Shown here: in pieces, positions 9,874 through 19,701 of the stretch | How the letters are laid out: the number at the start of each line of letters is the position of its first letter | Numbering within the stretch: the stretch's first letter is position 1 | Assembly (NCBI RefSeq): GCF_029211125.1 | Contig: NZ_JARGEN010000036.1 | Location: 1 to 62,366, forward strand | Direction of reading: 5' to 3' | Length of the DNA stretch: 62,366 nucleotides | Origin: Curvibacter soli | Lineage (GTDB): Bacteria; Pseudomonadota; Gammaproteobacteria; Burkholderiales; Burkholderiaceae_C | The notes under the pieces: model-generated | What the model was told of the DNA's origin: nothing | Database searches by the model: none | Seen by the model: the letters and a program-made list of their open reading frames with translations, nothing else | Made by a program: the position numbers and the translations under genes

Positions 9874-10550
9874 AAAACCTGCACGCCTACTACGGCAAGA
9901 GCCACGTGCTGCATGGCGTGGACTTTACCGTGCGGCCCGGCGAAATCGTCGCGCTGCTCGGGCGCAACGGCGCGGGTCGCTCCACCACGGCGAAGGCTGT
10001 CATGGGCCTCGTGGACTGGCAAGGCGGCCTGCGCTGGAAGGGTCAGCCGCTCGCGGGCCGGAAGACCCACGAGATCGCCCGCCTGGGCATCGGCTACGTG
10101 CCCGAGAGCCGCGACATTTTCTCCGGCCTCACCGTCCACCAGAACCTGCTGCTGGGCCAGAAGGGCCGCGGCGGCCGCTGGGGATTCGGCGACATGTACG
10201 CGATGTTCCCGCGCCTGAAGGAGCGCGAGCACACGCCCGCGGGGGCGCTGTCGGGCGGCGAGCAGCAGATGCTCACGCTCTGCCGCACGCTGATGGGCGA
10301 CCCGGAGCTCATCATCATCGACGAGCCCGCTGAAGGACTCGCGCCCCAGCTCGTGGAGCAGGTGGCCCAGTACCTGCGGCGCCTGAAGGCGCGCGGCGTC
10401 TCGGTGCTGCTGATCGAGCAGAAGCTCGCCATCGCCATGGCGATTTCCGACCGCGCGCTGGTCATGGGCCGCGGCCGCATCGTGTTCGACGGCACGCCCG
10501 ACGGGCTGCGTGCCGACGCGCAGGTGCGCAGGGAGTGGCTGGAGGTCTAG
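9861..10550 (+). CDS. ABC ATP-binding protein, LivF type
   Basis: The 229-residue ATPase has LSGGEQQM at 130-137 and Walker B LIIIDEP at 150-156. Its Walker A reads GRNGAGRST (34-42), with Arg 40 in place of the usual Lys; I recall this variant from other LivF proteins in the family, so it is probably not a defect. It is the last gene of the importer. No periplasmic binding protein gene lies in this cluster. A repeat begins at the first base after the stop codon. Confidence 0.9.
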   Translation: MLAVENLHAYYGKSHVLHGVDFTVRPGEIVALLGRNGAGRSTTAKAVMGLVDWQGGLRWKGQPLAGRKTHEIARLGIGYVPESRDIFSGLTVHQNLLLGQKGRGGRWGFGDMYAMFPRLKEREHTPAGALSGGEQQMLTLCRTLMGDPELIIIDEPAEGLAPQLVEQVAQYLRRLKARGVSVLLIEQKLAIAMAISDRALVMGRGRIVFDGTPDGLRADAQVRREWLEV

Positions 10551-10710
10551 GTGCAGTGTTCGATGCTTGGCGGCACCAATGAAAGCGATGCGTTGTGGCG
10601 CAGGGCAAGGCGCAAACCACAGCGATGGCCGACGCTAGCGGGAGGATTTGCAACGCCGCCATGCGGCAAAAGGCGCGGTTTCATGTGCTGCTTGGCGTTG
10701 AACACTGCAC
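10551..10710. repeat. Complete 160-bp MITE-like repeat (family 1)
   Basis: The element starts GTGCAGTGTTC and ends GAACACTGCAC. Its ends match each other imperfectly over about 35 bases, so it can fold as a long hairpin. TAG flanks both sides (CTAG before, TAGT after), consistent with a short target duplication. It has no credible reading frame. Partial copies are at 181-209 and 33191-33250. Confidence 0.75.
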
Positions 10711-10720
10711 TAGTATTTAC

Positions 10721-10820
10721 TGAGCGCTCTCACCCACGAGGCGAACGTCATCGAAGCCGTCAACGCTCGATTGCATGCGGCCTGGCAAGGGATACGAAGC
10801 GGTCAACTGCCGTTTCCAGG
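10721..10820 (+). repeat. Right half of the 235-bp MITE-like repeat (family 2)
   Basis: From AGCGCTCTCACCCACGAG to the terminal CAACTGCCGTTTCCAGG this matches the right 100 bases of the full copies at 21.5, 33.3 and 52.4 kb. The left half is missing, and 10 bases separate it from the family 1 element. Confidence 0.8.
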
Positions 10821-10826
10821 ATCAAT

Positions 10827-10996
10827 GCATTGGGCGAAGCGAAGGTGACCGCGTACGCGCCGCTCAACCGCCTGGGCGACGACGAGGAACTGAAAGACCT
10901 GTGCCTGCTGTATGCGAGCGAGCGACGCGGGCAAACACATCACGGGGCAGTCGATGGCGGTGGACGGCAGGCATGCGCGCGGTGGTGGGCGGCTGA
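10827..10996 (+). pseudogene. 3' tail of a short-chain dehydrogenase gene with two frameshifts
   Basis: The translated pieces KVTAYAPLNRLGDDEELKDL and CLLYAS, GKHITGQSMAVDG and GMRAVVGG-stop appear in order in three frames; together they are the C-terminus of a typical SDR. The first shift is an exact 4-base tandem duplication (GAGC, about 10915-10922). The second is one extra A in GGCAGGCATG near 10968. The N-terminal Rossmann part is absent, replaced by the repeats at 10551-10820. Confidence 0.75.
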
Positions 10997-11041
10997 ATGC
11001 GCGCTAAGCTCGCGGTTTTGTCCCCTCCTGGAACTGATCGC

Positions 11042-11479
11042 ATGGACTTCAGCGTAGACATCCCTTTCGTCACCTATCTCGGCTTCAGGCTCGAACGCTT
11101 CGACGGCGGCCACGCCGAGCTGGGTTTCGAGCCCCGGCCCGAACACCTGAACTCGTTCGCCGTCACGCACGGCGGCGCGTTGATGACGCTGATGGACGTG
11201 ACCATGGCGCACGCCGCGCGCAGCGTGCAGGCCGACATGGGCGTGGTCACCATCGAGATGAAGACCGGCTTCATGCAGCCTGCGCGCGGCAAGCTGCGCG
11301 CCGTGGGCCGGCTGCTGCACCGCACGGTCACGATGGCGTTCACCGAAGGCAGCGTGTTCGACGCCGACGGTAAACTCTGCTGCCACGCCACCGGCACCTT
11401 CAAGTACGTCAAGCGCCTGCCCGTCGGCCCCGGGGAGGCCAATGCGCTGAACCCACAGGGCGTGATATCGACCGACTGA
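11042..11479 (+). CDS. PaaI-type hotdog thioesterase
   Basis: The 145-residue protein belongs to the 4HBT hotdog family, which hydrolyses acyl-CoA thioesters. It has the motif NSFAVTHGGALMTLMDVTMA with the conserved HGG and Asp, and a C-terminal ATGTFKYVKR strand. I chose ATG 11042 (MDFSVDIPF); an in-frame ATG at 10997 adds 15 residues that lie in the tail of the SDR remnant and do not look like the family. It stands alone. Confidence 0.82.
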   Translation: MDFSVDIPFVTYLGFRLERFDGGHAELGFEPRPEHLNSFAVTHGGALMTLMDVTMAHAARSVQADMGVVTIEMKTGFMQPARGKLRAVGRLLHRTVTMAFTEGSVFDADGKLCCHATGTFKYVKRLPVGPGEANALNPQGVISTD

Positions 11480-11542
11480 TCGCCAGAACCGGCAAGCGGC
11501 GGACACGGGTGCTGCGCAGCAGCGCAGCAGGGGCGCGGTGCC

Positions 11543-12022
11543 TCAGCGGTGGTGGACCTTCATGGCCCGTTCCACCTCGCGCTTGCCTTCACGTTCCTTG
11601 ATGGTGTCGCGCTTGTCGTGCTCGGCCTTGCCCTTGGCCAGGGCGAATTCGCACTTCACCTTGCCGCCCTTCCAGTGCAGGTTCAGGGGCACCAGGGTGT
11701 AGCCTTTCTGTTCCACCTTGCCGATCAGGCGGCGTATCTCGTCCTTGTGCAGCAGCAGCTTCTTGGTGCGCACGGCGTCGGGGCTGACGTGCGTGGAGGC
11801 GGTCTTGAGCGGGTTGATCTGGCAGCCGATCACGAACAACTCGCCGTCGCGGATCACCACATAACCATCGGTCAGTTGGACCTTGCCCTGGCGCAGCGCC
11901 TTCACCTCCCAGCCGTGCAGCACCATGCCGGCCTCGAAGCGCTCTTCGAAGAAATAGTTGTACGCAGCCTTCTTGTTGTCTGCGATGCGGGCGGGCAGGG
12001 TGGTTTTTTTATCGGAGGACAT
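11543..12022 (-). CDS. smpB: SsrA-binding protein
   Basis: SmpB binds tmRNA and brings it to stalled ribosomes. The 159-residue protein has [36 protein letters not shown], and the basic C-terminal tail [19 protein letters not shown]. Two further in-frame ATGs lie upstream; 12022 (MSSDKK) gives the usual length. No tmRNA gene is seen in the window. It is divergent from ratA. Confidence 0.95.
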   Translation of the reverse strand: MSSDKKTTLPARIADNKKAAYNYFFEERFEAGMVLHGWEVKALRQGKVQLTDGYVVIRDGELFVIGCQINPLKTASTHVSPDAVRTKKLLLHKDEIRRLIGKVEQKGYTLVPLNLHWKGGKVKCEFALAKGKAEHDKRDTIKEREGKREVERAMKVHHR

Positions 12023-12158
12023 TACGGGCATGTGGGGGCACCGTAGTGCTATGCCAAGGTGGCGGTGGGCGGCTTTCCTACAATGGAGCCGGGCAAGACG
12101 CCCCGATTCTATGGCTTCGCCCCCAACCCCGCGCCGGCCCCCTGCCGGCCGAGTCTGA

Positions 12159-12602
12159 ATGAAAACCGTCCACAAATCCGTCCTGCTCTGGTACAGCCCC
12201 GAGGAAATGTTCGCCCTGGTGACCGACGTCGCCCGCTATCCCGAATTCCTGCCGTGGTGCGACCGTGCCACGGTGCTCGCCACCGACGCGGACGGCATGA
12301 CGGCGGAGGTTGGCATCTCGCTCGGCGGCATCCGTCAGGCATTCGTGACGCGCAATACCCACGAGGCGGCCCGGCGGGTGCACATGCAGCTCATCAAGGG
12401 GCCGTTCTCCAAGCTCGAAGGCGACTGGCGCTTTCTGCCCGTGGGCGACGGGCAGCAGCGCGCCTGCAAGGTGGAACTGCAATTGCAGTACGGCTTCAGC
12501 AGCGCCACGCTGGCCGCGCTGGTGGGGCCCGTTTTCGACCGCATCGCCGGTAGCCTGGTGGATGCGTTTGTCCAGCGGGCCGAGCAGGTGTATGGCGCAT
12601 GA
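12159..12602 (+). CDS. ratA: RatA-type START/COQ10 domain protein
   Basis: The 147-residue protein has the family N-terminus [20 protein letters not shown] followed by [13 protein letters not shown] and [19 protein letters not shown]. Members are described as ubiquinone-binding COQ10-like proteins, or as RatA, a ribosome-association inhibitor. Its overlap of 11 bases with an rnfH-like gene is the standard ratA-rnfH (ratB) arrangement next to smpB. Confidence 0.9.
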   Translation: MKTVHKSVLLWYSPEEMFALVTDVARYPEFLPWCDRATVLATDADGMTAEVGISLGGIRQAFVTRNTHEAARRVHMQLIKGPFSKLEGDWRFLPVGDGQQRACKVELQLQYGFSSATLAALVGPVFDRIAGSLVDAFVQRAEQVYGA

Positions 12603-12936
12603 GGCCACCATGCTGCGGGTGACGGTGGCGTACGCGCCGCGTGCGCGCCAGGTGGTGGAGATCGCCCTTGAACTGCCGCGCGGTGCCACGGTGGCCGATG
12701 CGCTGCGCGCCGCCCTGCGGACGGAGCCGGCGCTGGCGGATGCGCCGCCGGATGTGGGCGTGTGGGGCCGCAAGGCGCAGCCGCGGCAGGCGCTGCGCGA
12801 CCATGACCGGGTGGAAATCTACCGTCCCCTGCTGGTGGACCCGAAGGTGGCGCGACGGGAGCGTTTCCGCAAGCAGGGCGCCCGTGCGACGGGGCTGTTC
12901 GCCCGGCGGCGACCCGGCGGGAAGCCGGGTTATTGA
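12592..12936 (+). CDS. RnfH (RatB) family protein
   Basis: The protein has 114 residues with a ubiquitin-like beta-grasp fold: LRVTVAYAPRARQVVEIALE, VADALRAAL, GVWGRKAQPRQALRDHDRVEIYRPL and LVDPKVARRERF, the last being the family hallmark. ATG 12592 overlaps ratA; ATG 12610 is an alternative. Function is unsettled; it is genetically tied to ratA. Confidence 0.9.
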   Translation: MAHEATMLRVTVAYAPRARQVVEIALELPRGATVADALRAALRTEPALADAPPDVGVWGRKAQPRQALRDHDRVEIYRPLLVDPKVARRERFRKQGARATGLFARRRPGGKPGY

Positions 12937-12942
12937 ACCGCG

Positions 12943-13458
12943 TTACCGCGCGCCGCAGTCCGACGCGATGATGCTCTGGGCACGGGCGGATTCGGATGCG
13001 CGCGCGGTGTCGTCCATGATGATGCGCTCACCCTGCGCGTTGACGCGCGCGATGCGCATGCCCGAATCAAGCGATGCCTTCGATTCGCGGGCGCGGGCGC
13101 AGTTTTCGGCCCGGGCCTTCGCCACCTTTTCCTCCTCGGCCTTCTTTTTCGCGACTTCGGCGGCCTCGGCCTGCTTCTTCATTTCTTCCAGTTCCTTGTC
13201 CACGCCGTCCTTGGCCGCCGGTTTGGTGGCCGCAGGCGCAGCAGCCATGGCGCTTTCGGCCGCCGCCTCTGCCTTGGCCGGCGCGCCCGCATGGGACCCG
13301 GGGGGGTACTTCAGAATGCTTTTTTCGGGGATGTCGGGCGGCGGCGGCCGGTCGCTGAAGACCTTGCGTCCATCCTTGTCGACCCATTGCCATTGGGCGG
13401 CGGCACCGAAGGAGCATGCGCAGGCAAGCGCAAACAGCAGGAAATGGCGGAGTTTCAT
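12943..13458 (-). CDS. Secreted DUF4124 protein with a charged coiled-coil middle
   Basis: The 171-residue protein has a signal peptide (MKLRHFLLFALACACSFGAAA), then the DUF4124 motif QWQWVDKDGRKVFSDRPPPPDIPE, then an Ala/Lys/Glu-rich helix of about 60 residues. The C-terminal part (RIARVNAQGERIIMDD) resembles other periplasmic DUF4124 proteins. The function of the family is unknown. It is convergent with rnfH with a 6-base gap. Confidence 0.85.
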   Translation of the reverse strand: MKLRHFLLFALACACSFGAAAQWQWVDKDGRKVFSDRPPPPDIPEKSILKYPPGSHAGAPAKAEAAAESAMAAAPAATKPAAKDGVDKELEEMKKQAEAAEVAKKKAEEEKVAKARAENCARARESKASLDSGMRIARVNAQGERIIMDDTARASESARAQSIIASDCGAR

Positions 13459-13529
13459 GGCTTGACAGTTTAGCGCCCGGACCGGGGAATCGCCAGACTG
13501 ACTGACTGAGTCTCCCTCGGTTGCGCTTC

Positions 13530-13716
13530 ATGGGCCACGCGCTCACCGACAACCGCCATGGGCTGGTGGTCAGTGCCGTGGTCACCCAGGCCGACGGGCA
13601 TGCAGAGCGTGAAGGGGCCAAGGCCATGATCACGATGCGCGCCAGGCACTACCGGGTGATGAACCAATCACCATCACGCTGGGAGCAGACAAAGGTTACG
13701 ACGCCAAGCCTGGCAC
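13530..13716 (+). pseudogene. Fragment of an IS5-family transposase
   Basis: MGHALTDNRHGLVVSAVVTQ and DGHAEREGAKAMIT, then in a second frame DARQALPGDEP and ITITLGADKGYDAK, are the DDE-domain core of an IS5-type transposase. One missing base after ATGATCAC breaks the frame. N- and C-terminal parts and terminal repeats are absent. Confidence 0.78.
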
Positions 13717-13781
13717 CACGGCATCCCGCAGTTCGATGGTGCGTAGCCACCGGCAAAATGCGTGGTGAACCTAGGATTTTT

Positions 13782-14561
13782 ATGCAGATCGCCACCTGGA
13801 ACATCAACTCCCTCTCCGTGCGCCTGCCGCAGGTGCTCGGCTGGCTCGCGGCCCATCCGGTCGACGTGCTGTGCCTGCAGGAGCTCAAGCTCACCGACGA
13901 CAAGTTCCCGTTCGACGCCATCGAGGCCGCCGGCTACGAGGCTGCGGCGTTCGGCCAGAAGACCTACAACGGCGTGGCCATCCTCAGCCGCGCGCCGCTG
14001 CGCGATGTGGTGCGCAACATCCCCGGCTTCGGCGACGAACAGGCGCGTGTCGTCGCCGCCACGCTGGACGCACCGGGCGGGCCGCTGCGCATCGTCAACG
14101 GCTATTTCGTCAACGGGCAGGAGCCCGGCAGCGAGAAGTTCGCCTACAAGATGCGCTGGATGGAGGCGCTGCACGACTGGCTGCGCGGCGAACTGGCGGC
14201 GCACCCGCGGCTGGCGCTGCTGGGCGACTTCAACATCGCGCCCGAGGACCGCGACTCCTACGACCCCGTGGGCCTGCGCGAGACGATCCACCACACGAGC
14301 GAGGAGCGCACGCATTTCCGCGCCCTGCTCGCGCTGGGGCTGACCGACGCGTTCCGCATGTTCGAGCAGCCCGAGAAGACCTTCTCGTGGTGGGATTACC
14401 GCATGCTGGGCTTCCAGAAGAACCGCGGCCTGCGCATCGACCACATATTGGTGAGCGAAGCGCTGAAACCGCTGGTCGAAAGCTGCACGGTGGACCGCGC
14501 GCCGCGCAAGAACCAGCAGCCCAGCGACCACGCGCCGGTGGTGGCGGAGCTGCGCGGTTGA
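13782..14561 (+). CDS. xthA: Exodeoxyribonuclease III
   Basis: This 259-residue AP endonuclease/3'-5' exonuclease repairs abasic and blocked DNA ends. The metal and catalytic residues are visible: WNINSL (Asn 7), LQELKL (Glu 34), GDFNIAPEDRD (Asp 149, Asn 151) and SDHAPV near residues 248-253. ATG 13782 follows AGGATTTTT; the frame is open upstream through the IS5 remnant, which is not part of the gene. Convergent with ntrC, with a long hairpin between. Confidence 0.93.
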   Translation: MQIATWNINSLSVRLPQVLGWLAAHPVDVLCLQELKLTDDKFPFDAIEAAGYEAAAFGQKTYNGVAILSRAPLRDVVRNIPGFGDEQARVVAATLDAPGGPLRIVNGYFVNGQEPGSEKFAYKMRWMEALHDWLRGELAAHPRLALLGDFNIAPEDRDSYDPVGLRETIHHTSEERTHFRALLALGLTDAFRMFEQPEKTFSWWDYRMLGFQKNRGLRIDHILVSEALKPLVESCTVDRAPRKNQQPSDHAPVVAELRG

Positions 14562-14584
14562 GGCGGCTTCGACGCTATCGAAAG

Positions 14585-14666
14585 AGTAGCTGCCGCCGCA
14601 GGTTCCAAAAGGGTTTCAGTATGAAAACCATCTGAAAACCCCTGAAACCCTGCGGTGGCAGCTACT
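14585..14666. terminator. Long nested hairpin between xthA and ntrC
   Basis: AGTAGCTGCCGCCGCAG pairs with CTGCGGTGGCAGCTACT at the other end, and inside it GGGTTTCAG pairs with CTGAAACCC. It lies in the 120-base gap between two convergent genes, so it probably serves as a two-way terminator; the outer arms also resemble the dispersed palindrome family. Confidence 0.6.
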
Positions 14667-14682
14667 ATTTCAGGAGCACAGG

Positions 14683-16257
<1,575 letters not shown>

Positions 16258-16299
16258 GGGTATCTCGTCATCTCTATCTATTGGTCTCGTTATGGGGCT

Positions 16300-17370
16300 T
16301 CAAGGCAGCGGTATCAGGATCTTGAAGTCCGTCCTCCCTGGTTCGGAATCGCACTCGATCAGGCCATGGTGCTGCTGGATGAAGGTTTGCGCCAGCGTGA
16401 GCCCCAGGCCCGAACCGCCGTCCCTCCCCGAGACGAGGGGGTAGAAAATACGGTCCTTGATCGAGTCCGGTACGCCGGGCCCGTTGTCGATGACATGCAA
16501 TTCCAGTGCCAGTCGATAGCGCTGCTTGCCAAAAGTTACCTGTCGCGCAATGCGCGTGACGAACATGATCTCCGCGTCGCCCGCGGCAATGCGTTCGGCC
16601 AGTGCCTGCGCGGCGTTGTGGGTGATGTTGAGCACGGCCTGGATGAGCTGCTCGCGGTCGCCACGGAACTCGGGCACGGAGACATCGTAGTCGCGCACCA
16701 CGCGCAGCCCGCGCGGAAACTCCGCCAGGATGAGCGAGCGCACACGTTCGCAGACTTCGTGGATGTTCACGTCGCCCACCACGTGCGGACACCGGTGCGG
16801 CGCGAGCAGCCGGTCCACCAGGGTTTGCAGCCGGTCGGCCTCCTGGATGATGACCTGGGTGTATTCGATGAGGTCGCGCGACTCGATCTCCATCTGCAGC
16901 AGTTGCGCCGCCCCGCGGATGCCGCCGAGCGGGTTCTTGATCTCGTGCGCGAGGTTGCGGATCAGCTCCTTGTTGGCCTGGGCCTGGTCGATCAGCCGCT
17001 CCTCGCGGCCCTGCCGTACCTGCTGCTCCAGCGGCAGCAGTTCGATGACGATCTCGCCGACCCGCTCGGTCTGCGCCACGATCACATGCACGGGCACGGG
17101 CTCGTGGTTCAGGCGCTTGAGCCAGGCGTCGTAGCGCAGCGCGGCAAACTCGTTGCTGGCCATGCCTGCGAGGGCGTTGCCGAGCAGGTGCGGCTCGGTG
17201 AAGAAGTCGTTGAGCGACGAGCCCTCGATCGTGCGGCGCGAGGTGCCCACGGCGTCTTCCAGGGCCGAGTTGGCAAAGAGCACCTTGCCGTTGGAGCGCA
17301 CCACCGCCACCAGCGTGGCGAGCAGGTCGAAGGACTGGAAACGCGACGCCTTGAACGCGGGGATCTTCAA
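16300..17370 (-). CDS. ntrB: Nitrogen regulation sensor kinase NtrB
   Basis: The 356-residue cytosolic histidine kinase phosphorylates NtrC and is governed by PII. A PAS-like N-terminus is followed by NLAHEIKNPLGGIRG with phospho-His 142 and by ATP-binding motifs HNAAQALAERI, DNGPGVP and GGSGLGLTLAQTF. No membrane segments are present, as expected. It lies 7 bases after the DUF4124-like gene, in the order glnA, secreted protein, ntrB, ntrC. Confidence 0.95.
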   Translation of the reverse strand: MKIPAFKASRFQSFDLLATLVAVVRSNGKVLFANSALEDAVGTSRRTIEGSSLNDFFTEPHLLGNALAGMASNEFAALRYDAWLKRLNHEPVPVHVIVAQTERVGEIVIELLPLEQQVRQGREERLIDQAQANKELIRNLAHEIKNPLGGIRGAAQLLQMEIESRDLIEYTQVIIQEADRLQTLVDRLLAPHRCPHVVGDVNIHEVCERVRSLILAEFPRGLRVVRDYDVSVPEFRGDREQLIQAVLNITHNAAQALAERIAAGDAEIMFVTRIARQVTFGKQRYRLALELHVIDNGPGVPDSIKDRIFYPLVSGRDGGSGLGLTLAQTFIQQHHGLIECDSEPGRTDFKILIPLP

Positions 17371-17377
17371 AGCGGGA

Positions 17378-17872
17378 CTACTTTGCGGCGGACAGGCGAC
17401 TCAGCTCGCGCTTGATGCCGGCGATGTCGCTCTCGTTGCGCGCGATGCTGGCCTTGAGCTCGGCCACGCGGTCGAGGTACTTCTGGTAATTGCGCTCGTT
17501 GCCCTGGCGTTCGGGTTCGCCGTTGTTGTATTCCTTCTGCAGTGCGGCCTGGCGCTCCTCGGCCTTGCGCAGTTCGGATTCGAGGATGGCGCGCGCATCG
17601 GCGTCGCGCGCGCGCTGCGCGTCGGCGTCGACCCGGGGCGCGCTGCCCGGCGCCGTCACCACGGGCGCCGAGGACGACGGCGCCGCCGTGGGCCGCACAC
17701 CCTGGATGACGGTCACGTTACCGCCTTCCACGAGCTTGCAGCCGCGCTGCTGGGCCTGGCTGGCGTTGTTGGTGTATTCGTTGCCGCAGCGGTAGATGCG
17801 GTCCTGCGCCCACGCAGGCGCGGCACAGGCCGCAGTGGCGGCGCACAGCAGGATCGGAAGAAATGGCTTCAT
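17378..17872 (-). CDS. Secreted DUF4124-like protein between glnA and ntrB
   Basis: The 164-residue protein starts with a signal peptide (MKPFLPILLCAATAACAAPAWA) followed by QDRIYRCGNEYTNNASQAQ, similar to DUF4124, and ends in a charged coiled coil (KAEERQAALQKEYNNGEPER and beyond). GAGGAAC lies upstream of the ATG. Similar proteins occur at this site between glnA and ntrB in related genomes, as I recall; no function is known. Confidence 0.8.
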   Translation of the reverse strand: MKPFLPILLCAATAACAAPAWAQDRIYRCGNEYTNNASQAQQRGCKLVEGGNVTVIQGVRPTAAPSSSAPVVTAPGSAPRVDADAQRARDADARAILESELRKAEERQAALQKEYNNGEPERQGNERNYQKYLDRVAELKASIARNESDIAGIKRELSRLSAAK

Positions 17873-17992
17873 AGGTTGTTCCTCGCACCGGACATGCAGG
17901 GGCTCGGTCTGTGCCGAGTATCCCGCATCGATAGCCATCCACAAAATCGCGGCGGGAAAGCCCCGGGGCCCGCATCTGTCTGCGCGCACCCA

Positions 17993-18023
17993 AGAAAAAA
18001 GGGCAGCCTGCGCTGCCCTTTGC
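17993..18023 (-). terminator. Rho-independent terminator of glnA
   Basis: Read on the minus strand, AAAGGGCAGC, a short loop and GCTGCCCTTT are followed by a T run (TTTTTTC), about 25 bases past the glnA stop. Confidence 0.85.
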
Positions 18024-18045
18024 CCCGGCATGGAGCCGCCGCGCT

Positions 18046-19461
18046 TTACAGCGAGTAGTACATGTCGTATTCGACCGGGTGCGTGGCCATGCGAAAACGC
18101 GTGACCTCGCCCATCTTCAGCTCGATGTAGGCGTCGAGCATGCTGTCGGTGAACACGCCGCCCTTGGTCAGGAACGCGCGGTCCTTGTCCAGGTAGTCGA
18201 GCGCCTGGTCGAGGCTGTGGCACACGGTGGGCACCAGCGCGTCTTCCTCGGGCGGCAGGTGGTACAGGTCCTTGGTGGCGGCTTCTCCGGGGTGGATCTT
18301 GTTTTCCACACCGTCGAGGCCGGCCATCAGCAGGGCCGAGAACGCCAGGTACGGGTTGGCCAGCGGATCGGGGAAGCGCGCTTCGATGCGGCGGCCCTTG
18401 GGGTTGGCCACGTAGGGGATGCGGATCGAGGCGGAGCGGTTGCGCGAGCTGTAGGCCAGCTTCACCGGAGCTTCGAAGCCGGGCACCAGGCGCTTGTAGC
18501 TATTGGTGCCGGGGTTGGTGATGGCGTTGAGCGCGCGTGCGTGCTTGATGACGCCGCCGATGTAGTACAGCGCGAAGTCCGACAGGCCGGCATAGCCGTC
18601 GCCGGCGAACAGGTTCTTGCCGTCCTTCCACACGGACTGGTGCACGTGCATGCCCGAGCCGTTGTCGCCCACGATGGGCTTGGGCATGAAGGTGGCCGTC
18701 TTGCCGTAGGAGTTGGCGACGTTCCACACCACGTACTTGAGCACCTGCGTCCAGTCGGCGCGCTCGACCAGCGTGCTGAACTTGGTGCCGATCTCGTTCT
18801 GGCCCGCGCCCGCCACTTCATGGTGGAATACCTCGACCGGGATGCCCAGCGATTCGAGGATCAGAACCATCTCGGCGCGCAGGTCCTGCGTGCTGTCGAC
18901 CGGGGGCACGGGGAAGTAGCCGCCCTTGACGGCGGGACGGTGGCCGCGGTTGCCGCCTTCGAGCACGGCGCCGCTGTTCCAGGGCGCCTCGTATTCCTCG
19001 ATCTTGAAGAACGAGCCCGACATGTCGTTGCCCCAGCGCACGCCGTCGAAGATGAAGAACTCGGGCTCGGGGCCGAAATAGGCCGTGTCGCCCAGTCCGC
19101 TGGCCTTCAGGTAGGCCTCTGCACGGTGCGCGATGGAACGGGGGTCGCGGTCATAAGCCTTGCCGTCGCCGGGCTCAAGCACGTCGCAGGTGAGGAACAG
19201 CGTGGTTTCCTCGAAGAACGGGTCGATGTTGGCGGTGTTCGGGTCCGGCATGAGCAGCATGTCGGAGGCTTCGATACCCTTCCAGCCGGCGATGGAGGAG
19301 CCATCGAATGCGTGGCCCGACGTGAACTTGTCCTCGTCGAAGTGCGAGACCGGCACGGTCACGTGCTGTTCCTTGCCCCGGGTATCGGTGAAGCGGAAGT
19401 CGACAAACTTGACTTCGTTTTCCTTCACCAGCTTCATCACGTCTGCGACGGTCTTGGCCAT
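18046..19461 (-). CDS. glnA: Glutamine synthetase type I
   Basis: GlnA makes glutamine from glutamate, ammonia and ATP. The 471-residue protein has the beta-grasp signature ([17 protein letters not shown]), the ATP site [37 protein letters not shown], and the adenylylation site [10 protein letters not shown] (Tyr about 400), so it is regulated by GlnE. AGGAG lies 8 bases before ATG 19461. Expression is probably sigma-54/NtrC dependent from the promoter at 19509-19524. Confidence 0.96.
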   Translation of the reverse strand: MAKTVADVMKLVKENEVKFVDFRFTDTRGKEQHVTVPVSHFDEDKFTSGHAFDGSSIAGWKGIEASDMLLMPDPNTANIDPFFEETTLFLTCDVLEPGDGKAYDRDPRSIAHRAEAYLKASGLGDTAYFGPEPEFFIFDGVRWGNDMSGSFFKIEEYEAPWNSGAVLEGGNRGHRPAVKGGYFPVPPVDSTQDLRAEMVLILESLGIPVEVFHHEVAGAGQNEIGTKFSTLVERADWTQVLKYVVWNVANSYGKTATFMPKPIVGDNGSGMHVHQSVWKDGKNLFAGDGYAGLSDFALYYIGGVIKHARALNAITNPGTNSYKRLVPGFEAPVKLAYSSRNRSASIRIPYVANPKGRRIEARFPDPLANPYLAFSALLMAGLDGVENKIHPGEAATKDLYHLPPEEDALVPTVCHSLDQALDYLDKDRAFLTKGGVFTDSMLDAYIELKMGEVTRFRMATHPVEYDMYYSL

Positions 19462-19508
19462 CAGGTTTCTCCTGGTTGAACGCTTAAAAAAGAAAGACTC
19501 GGTTGGTA

Positions 19509-19524
19509 TGCAGTTTTTGTGCCA
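19509..19524 (-). promoter_or_regulatory. Sigma-54 promoter of glnA
   Basis: On the minus strand the sequence reads TGGCAC-AAAAAC-TGCA. The GG of the -24 element and GC of the -12 element are separated by exactly 10 bases, matching the sigma-54 consensus. The predicted start is near 19498, giving a leader of about 37 bases. Confidence 0.8.
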
Positions 19525-19701
19525 AACGTGGTGCATGGCAACCGCACCAGCGCAGGGGATTTTGCCTGCAAGATGGCGGATTTACCGCAAAGATGAGCAT
19601 ATTTGCGACAAAACGCCCACCATGCACCATGAACATGGCAAAACGCACTGACAAGAAGCAATGGAATAGCCCTGTTTTGGTGCGATTTAATTTCGCACCA
19701 A
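19519..19701. promoter_or_regulatory. Candidate NtrC-binding sites upstream of glnA
   Basis: Three dyads built from GCACCA/TGGTGC lie here: a GTGCCA, 4 bases, TGGTGCA dyad at 19519-19535 overlapping the -24 element; TGGTGC, 9 bases, GCACCA at about 19529-19549; and a perfect 9-bp inverted repeat TTGGTGCGA/TCGCACCAA at 19677-19701 at the end of the upstream gene. They resemble the NtrC consensus but their spacing differs from the textbook site. Confidence 0.5.

Noticed and set aside
9861-10550. LivF treated as an inactive pseudogene because of Arg in Walker A
   Set aside because: The frame, signature motif and Walker B are intact, and I recall the Arg form from other LivF proteins of the family.
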